Source: CAYOVG01 sp964407285 (lineage in GTDB: Bacteria > Desulfobacterota > Syntrophobacteria > Syntrophobacterales > Syntrophobacteraceae). From it: DNA of 23,578 nt. Each line of letters starts with the position of its first letter. The stretch's first letter is position 1. The notes under the pieces are model-generated. The model was not told the DNA's origin. It worked only from the letters and a program-made list of their open reading frames with translations, and made no database searches. The stretch covers positions 1-23,578 of the forward strand of contig CAYOVG010000060.1 in the NCBI GenBank assembly GCA_964407285.1. Reading direction: 5' to 3'. Made by a program: the position numbers and the translations under genes. Below, one piece after another: positions 20,099 through 23,578 of this stretch.

Positions 20099-22855
20099 TC
20101 ACAAATCCGGGCACCAGTTCCGCAGCACGGCGCGGACGCGCTTTCGAAGCAGCAAAATGTCCCGCCAGGTTTCGACCGTCCGGAGCGCACGCGGAGGAGG
20201 CCAGAGTCCCGCGGTTTCGAGCGATGCGAATTGGTCGGCGCCCAGGCGTGAGGACTCCGTATTCGCATGGATCCGAAGCCGATGCTCCAACGAACGCAGC
20301 GTCTCGAAAGCGCTTTGCAGCTCTTTCAGGGGTATCTCGACACCCTCCGCCAGGCGCGGCAGGATGCCCTCCTTCAAAGCGGCGCGGGTGGAGGCGACCT
20401 GGAGCGAGGGGTCCCGGTAACCGGACACCAGCAGGTTGCCCTGGACTATGAATTCAATATCGGTAAGTCCGCCCACGCCCAGCTTTATGTCGATGACGTC
20501 GTCGGTCTCCTGCCCCGCCCTCTCCCGCTGCATCCGTCCGCGCAGATGGCAGAGCCTGGCCCAGACCACGCCGGGGTCCCGCTCCCTGTAGCATATCTCT
20601 CGCGCGCGGTCTTCCAGGAGGCGGCAAAGCGCCTGCTCCCCGGCCACGCAACGCATCCGGAGCAGCGCCTGGATTTCCCACAGGTCGGCGGAGTCGGCAT
20701 AGTACTCCTCCCAGGAAGCCCGCGTCACGATCAAGGGGCCGTAGTTGCCTGTGGGCCGAAGCCGTGCGTCCACCGAATAGCCCGGCCCCTCCTGCAATGG
20801 GACGCTCAGCATGCGCATGAAGCGCTGGACCAGCCGCACCACGTCAGTCGGAATCTGGTCCCGCGGCTCCTCGGGGCGCGGTTCGTACACGAACACGAGG
20901 TCCAGGTCCGACAGGTACCCCATCTCCCTGCTGCCGAGCTTTCCAAGGGCCAGGACCGCAAGCGGCAGGTCCCCGGGAAGCCCGAGGTGGTCCAGCACCT
21001 CGCGGTAGGTGTGCCGGATGACGAAATCGGCGAGCAGAGTAAGGTAATCCTCCACCGACTCATGCCCCATGCTCCCCCCCAGGTCGGAGAGCAGCACCTG
21101 CAGTATCCGCTCGTTTTTGAGCCTGCGGGTCCATTCGATGCGCTGCTCGAAGTCCGTCTGCCCGGCCAGGACCCGTTCTCCGTAGGCTTCCCAGGTGGGA
21201 GGGTCCAGGCACAGGGCCGGGCTGTGGAAGAGCCCCTCTATCAGCCCCGGCTGCCGGGAGAGGAGATCGGCCACGAGTTCGCTACGGGCAAGGCCGCGGA
21301 AAAGGTCCTCGAGCCAAGGGAAACCGGAATCCAAGGCCTTCGCCAGGCCGGGCCTGCGCCGCACCTGGCTGATGTAGCGCTCCAGCCGGACCGGAACTTT
21401 CTCGAGGAGCCCCGCATCCCCGATGGTTGCACAAGATTCCAGAACGTCCAGGACCTTCTCCTGGAGGCCGGGTTGAAAGCCCTGCAGATGTTCACCGAGC
21501 CTCGGGCCGGCCTCGCCGGGGAAGACGCCGGACAGATCGTTCAGCCGCTCCGTAACGGGACGGCAACACCGGTCCGTTCCACCGGACGCCGGACGCTCCT
21601 CCTTATGGAAAAGGGTCAGAAAGTGCCCGTGAACGATCCCGGTGGTTTCCTCCAGCTTTCGCAGGAACCCCTTCTCATCCCCTTCGAAGCCCATCGCCAT
21701 ACAGAGGCGCGCCCTGGCCTCCGGAGACCTGGGAATTTTCTGGGTCTGCCGGTTCTGGTCCAGTTGCGCCCAGTGTTCGGCGCGGCGCAGGAACGTGTAC
21801 GCATCCGCGAGCTCCGCCGTCACGTCCGGCGGAAGGAGTTTCAGTTCCTCGAGCCTTCCCAGGCAACGCAACGTGTTCGGTTCGTCCAGTTCCGGGTGTC
21901 GCCCTCCATAGATGAGCTGCAAGGACTGCACGATGAACTCGATTTCCCGGATTCCCCCGACCCCCAGTTTGACGTCGAACAGTATCCAGTCGGGACGGGG
22001 CCGCACGGCCTCCCGCAAAATCTTGTCCCGCATGCTCCGGATCTCGTCCAACGCCTGGAAGTCCAGGAAGCGCCGGAAGATGAAAGGACGCACCTCCCGA
22101 AGGAACACCGTCCCCAGCGACCTGTCGCCCGCCACCGCGCGGGCCTTGAGGAGCATCTGGCGCTCCCACGCCTGGCCGTGCTGGAGGTAGTAGTCCGCGG
22201 CTCCGGCCAGAGACGGCGCAAGTTCGCCGTCCTTTCCCCTCGGCCGTAGCCGGAGGTCCGTCAGGAAGACCCGGTCTCCCTCGACCATGTCGGAGAGGAG
22301 CCGGAACAGGCGCAGGCAGAGAGAGCCAAGCGCCATGGCCGCCTCGCCGCGGAGGCAGGCGGAACCGGCATCGCCGCAATAATCGTGCAGGAAGAGAAGG
22401 TCCACGTCGGAGACGTAGTTGAGTTCCTGTCCCCCGAGTTTTCCAAGTCCCATCACGACCACCCGGAGCCGGCTCCCGAGCGTGCTCCACCAGTCCCGCT
22501 CTCCCTCCGGAAGCCACCATTCGGGATGAGCGGAGAGAGTCTCCAGCCCCACCTGGAGGGTGACACAGGCCACATCGGCCACCTGGGAGGTCGTCTCGGC
22601 CAGGTCCGCCATTCCCAACAGGTCCCTTCCCCCTATCCGAAGGAAATGGCGCTGTTTGAAGCGGCGGACATCCAGGAGAAGGGCCTCGAAGGACGTGGTT
22701 CCCCGGGCCGTCTCCACGAGGTCCCGGTAGAGTTCGGTAAGGGGATAGCGGCGATGGAGGTTTCGCCCGGCTTCGAGCCAGTCCTCGAGTTCGGGACGGC
22801 GAAGGAGGGTCGCCAGGTACTGGGACGCCTGTCGGATTCGATCTAATTCAGTCAT
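20099..22855 (-). CDS. glnE: Glutamine synthetase adenylyltransferase/adenylyl-removing enzyme
   Basis: Bifunctional enzyme that adds AMP to glutamine synthetase to lower its activity and removes it again, steered by PII and glutamine. Two nucleotidyltransferase domains are present. The first has MGLGKLGGQELNYVSDVDL (D150 and D152; adenylyl-removing half), and the second has LGKLGSREMGYLSDLDLVF (Asp pair near 649; adenylylating half). Each is followed by a GIREIEF or GLTDIEF motif and a helical domain. At 918 residues it is near the E. coli length. ATG 22855 and ATG 22891 are both possible; neither has a strong ribosome site. A PII gene is divergent from it. Confidence 0.94.
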   Translation of the reverse strand: MTELDRIRQASQYLATLLRRPELEDWLEAGRNLHRRYPLTELYRDLVETARGTTSFEALLLDVRRFKQRHFLRIGGRDLLGMADLAETTSQVADVACVTLQVGLETLSAHPEWWLPEGERDWWSTLGSRLRVVVMGLGKLGGQELNYVSDVDLLFLHDYCGDAGSACLRGEAAMALGSLCLRLFRLLSDMVEGDRVFLTDLRLRPRGKDGELAPSLAGAADYYLQHGQAWERQMLLKARAVAGDRSLGTVFLREVRPFIFRRFLDFQALDEIRSMRDKILREAVRPRPDWILFDVKLGVGGIREIEFIVQSLQLIYGGRHPELDEPNTLRCLGRLEELKLLPPDVTAELADAYTFLRRAEHWAQLDQNRQTQKIPRSPEARARLCMAMGFEGDEKGFLRKLEETTGIVHGHFLTLFHKEERPASGGTDRCCRPVTERLNDLSGVFPGEAGPRLGEHLQGFQPGLQEKVLDVLESCATIGDAGLLEKVPVRLERYISQVRRRPGLAKALDSGFPWLEDLFRGLARSELVADLLSRQPGLIEGLFHSPALCLDPPTWEAYGERVLAGQTDFEQRIEWTRRLKNERILQVLLSDLGGSMGHESVEDYLTLLADFVIRHTYREVLDHLGLPGDLPLAVLALGKLGSREMGYLSDLDLVFVYEPRPEEPRDQIPTDVVRLVQRFMRMLSVPLQEGPGYSVDARLRPTGNYGPLIVTRASWEEYYADSADLWEIQALLRMRCVAGEQALCRLLEDRAREICYRERDPGVVWARLCHLRGRMQRERAGQETDDVIDIKLGVGGLTDIEFIVQGNLLVSGYRDPSLQVASTRAALKEGILPRLAEGVEIPLKELQSAFETLRSLEHRLRIHANTESSRLGADQFASLETAGLWPPPRALRTVETWRDILLLRKRVRAVLRNWCPDL

Positions 22856-23386
22856 AGTCTTCGGCAGCCGGTAATCGATTCTGAGGTTCATCGAGAAAGA
22901 GAAACGGTCACGGACAGCCGCCCCGTCGAAGGGGGCGGTTTCAAATTTGTACCATAAACGGAGCGCAAAAGCAAAACTTCGGAGACGATGCGGGATGCGC
23001 GGATGGTCGGGCATCCATGCGAAGGAGTCGGCGGTCTTGGGGCCGGAGAGCATTCCGGCGACGTCATGGAAGCGCAATACGCAACAATTTTGTGCCGCAT
23101 TTCTCCGCGTTTCACAATTATGTAGGACCGCTCAGAGCAGGCGCGAAAGAGCAGGATGTTTTTCTTCTTTATTTATCCAGGAGTTAGCGACGCAGATCGA
23201 AGCTTCTCACCTCTGGCATGCTCTTTGGACATTAAGGCGGTCTGAAAATGAAAATCATCGCAGCCGTAAAATGAATGGGATGAGTCGGTTTGCAGGTGGG
23301 AGCGAGCGGTCGGACCGCTGAAGCGCAAACCGGACCAAGGGGAAACGTGAAACGTTCGAACAGAGAGAGAGAGGAGCGAGAGAGTC
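22856..23386. other. Divergent control region between glnE and the PII gene
   Basis: About 530 bases without a supported gene. A hairpin CCGCCCC/GGGGCGG (22918-22924 with 22932-22938, loop seven) would lie in the glnE leader. A TTGCTT/TACAAA pair with a 17-base spacer is a weak candidate glnE promoter near 22945-22975. The PII side carries a purine-rich tract (23360-23385) with the ribosome site, and a sigma-54-like site listed separately. Confidence 0.45.
23214..23229 (+). promoter_or_regulatory. Sigma-54-like -24/-12 site before the PII gene
   Basis: TGGCATG-CTCT-TTGGA resembles TGGCACG-N4-TTGCA with the right spacing. The -24 GG is present, but the -12 GC reads GG, a serious departure. 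Nitrogen-regulated PII genes often use sigma-54, so the position, 158 bases before the start, is sensible. Confidence 0.33.
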
Positions 23387-23578
23387 ATGATCAAGATCGA
23401 GGCCGTGATCAAGCCGTTCAGGGTCACACAGGTACAGGAAGCGCTGGTGAGCGCGGGCGTACAGGGCATGACGATTACCGAAGTGAAGGGATTCGGCCGT
23501 CAGAAGGGGCATGTGGAGTTTTACCGCGGGGCCGAATACCAGGTAAATTTCGTTCCCAAACTGATGGTTACCGTGGTG
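23387..23578 (+). CDS. glnB: Nitrogen regulatory protein PII, N-terminal part (3' end cut by window)
   Basis: Small trimeric signal protein that senses 2-oxoglutarate and ATP/ADP and controls glutamine synthetase (through GlnE and NtrB) or ammonium transport. Sixty-four residues are visible. MIKIEAVIKPFRVTQVQEAL starts the fold, and TEVKGFGRQKGH plus EFYRGAEY is the PII signature and T-loop. The T-loop tyrosine modified by GlnD falls at Y51, its canonical place. GAGGAG lies about 11 bases before the ATG. GlnB and GlnK cannot be separated here; the next gene would decide (glnA or amtB). Divergence from glnE fits one nitrogen-control locus. Confidence 0.93.
   Translation, partial: MIKIEAVIKPFRVTQVQEALVSAGVQGMTITEVKGFGRQKGHVEFYRGAEYQVNFVPKLMVTVV

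Noticed and set aside
20267..22249. 660-codon open frame on the plus strand
   Set aside because: Antisense to glnE, which has full family motifs; the plus-strand product has no domain character. It reflects GC-rich codon bias.

Overview
The window looks like chromosomal DNA from a GC-rich, strictly anaerobic Gram-negative bacterium, most likely a Desulfobacterota (former Deltaproteobacteria) member of the Syntrophobacter type. This is inferred from gene content, not from a database match: an ilvBNC-psd-pssA order, an oxygen-reducing diiron flavoprotein, menaquinone synthesis by the futalosine route, and a DUF134/NifX-like/FmdB metal-protein cluster. No rRNA, tRNA, insertion sequence, prophage or CRISPR array was seen.

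Layout. 1-4458 (+): the 3' part of ilvB, then ilvN and ilvC (branched-chain amino acids), a large perfect hairpin, then overlapping psd and pssA (phosphatidylethanolamine synthesis). 4695-8156 (-): a short diadenylate-cyclase-like protein, an A-type flavodiiron protein, and a sigma-70 family factor with a clear intrinsic terminator. 8157-9652 (+): a long divergent intergenic region, a self-contained transcription unit for a 29-residue cysteine-containing peptide, and a one-span membrane protein. 9655-12438 (-): a TPR protein, a VOC (glyoxalase-fold) protein, a DUF1828 protein and ssb. 12439-12957 has no gene and carries a nested heptanucleotide repeat array. 12958-14307 (-): FmdB-like zinc ribbon, NifX-like protein and DUF134 regulator behind a strong promoter that is overlaid by a perfect 26-bp palindrome. 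14497-19035 (-): mqnA, an aminodeoxyfutalosine-deaminase-type amidohydrolase, mqnC and mqnE. 19208-19965 (-): a TetR-family regulator with a near-ideal promoter and two tandem operators. 20099-22855 (-): glnE. 23387-end (+): the start of a PII gene, divergent from glnE.

How genes work together. IlvB, IlvN and IlvC make the first two steps of valine/isoleucine synthesis. PssA makes phosphatidylserine, which Psd decarboxylates. MqnA, MqnE, the deaminase and MqnC cover most steps from chorismate to cyclic dehypoxanthine futalosine; a futalosine hydrolase (MqnB) and MqnD would have to lie elsewhere. PII and GlnE are parts of the glutamine synthetase control circuit. The TetR gene lies just upstream of the mqn genes on the same strand, and I found no convincing separate mqnE promoter, so TetR control of menaquinone synthesis is possible but unproven.

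Most notable for follow-up: the small cysteine peptide unit (8654-9001), the DUF134 palindromic operator (14277-14302), the TetR tandem operators (19910-19938), the heptad-repeat arrays (one with a four-tract G-quadruplex motif), and a recurring class of strong GC hairpins at transcript ends without a T-tract.
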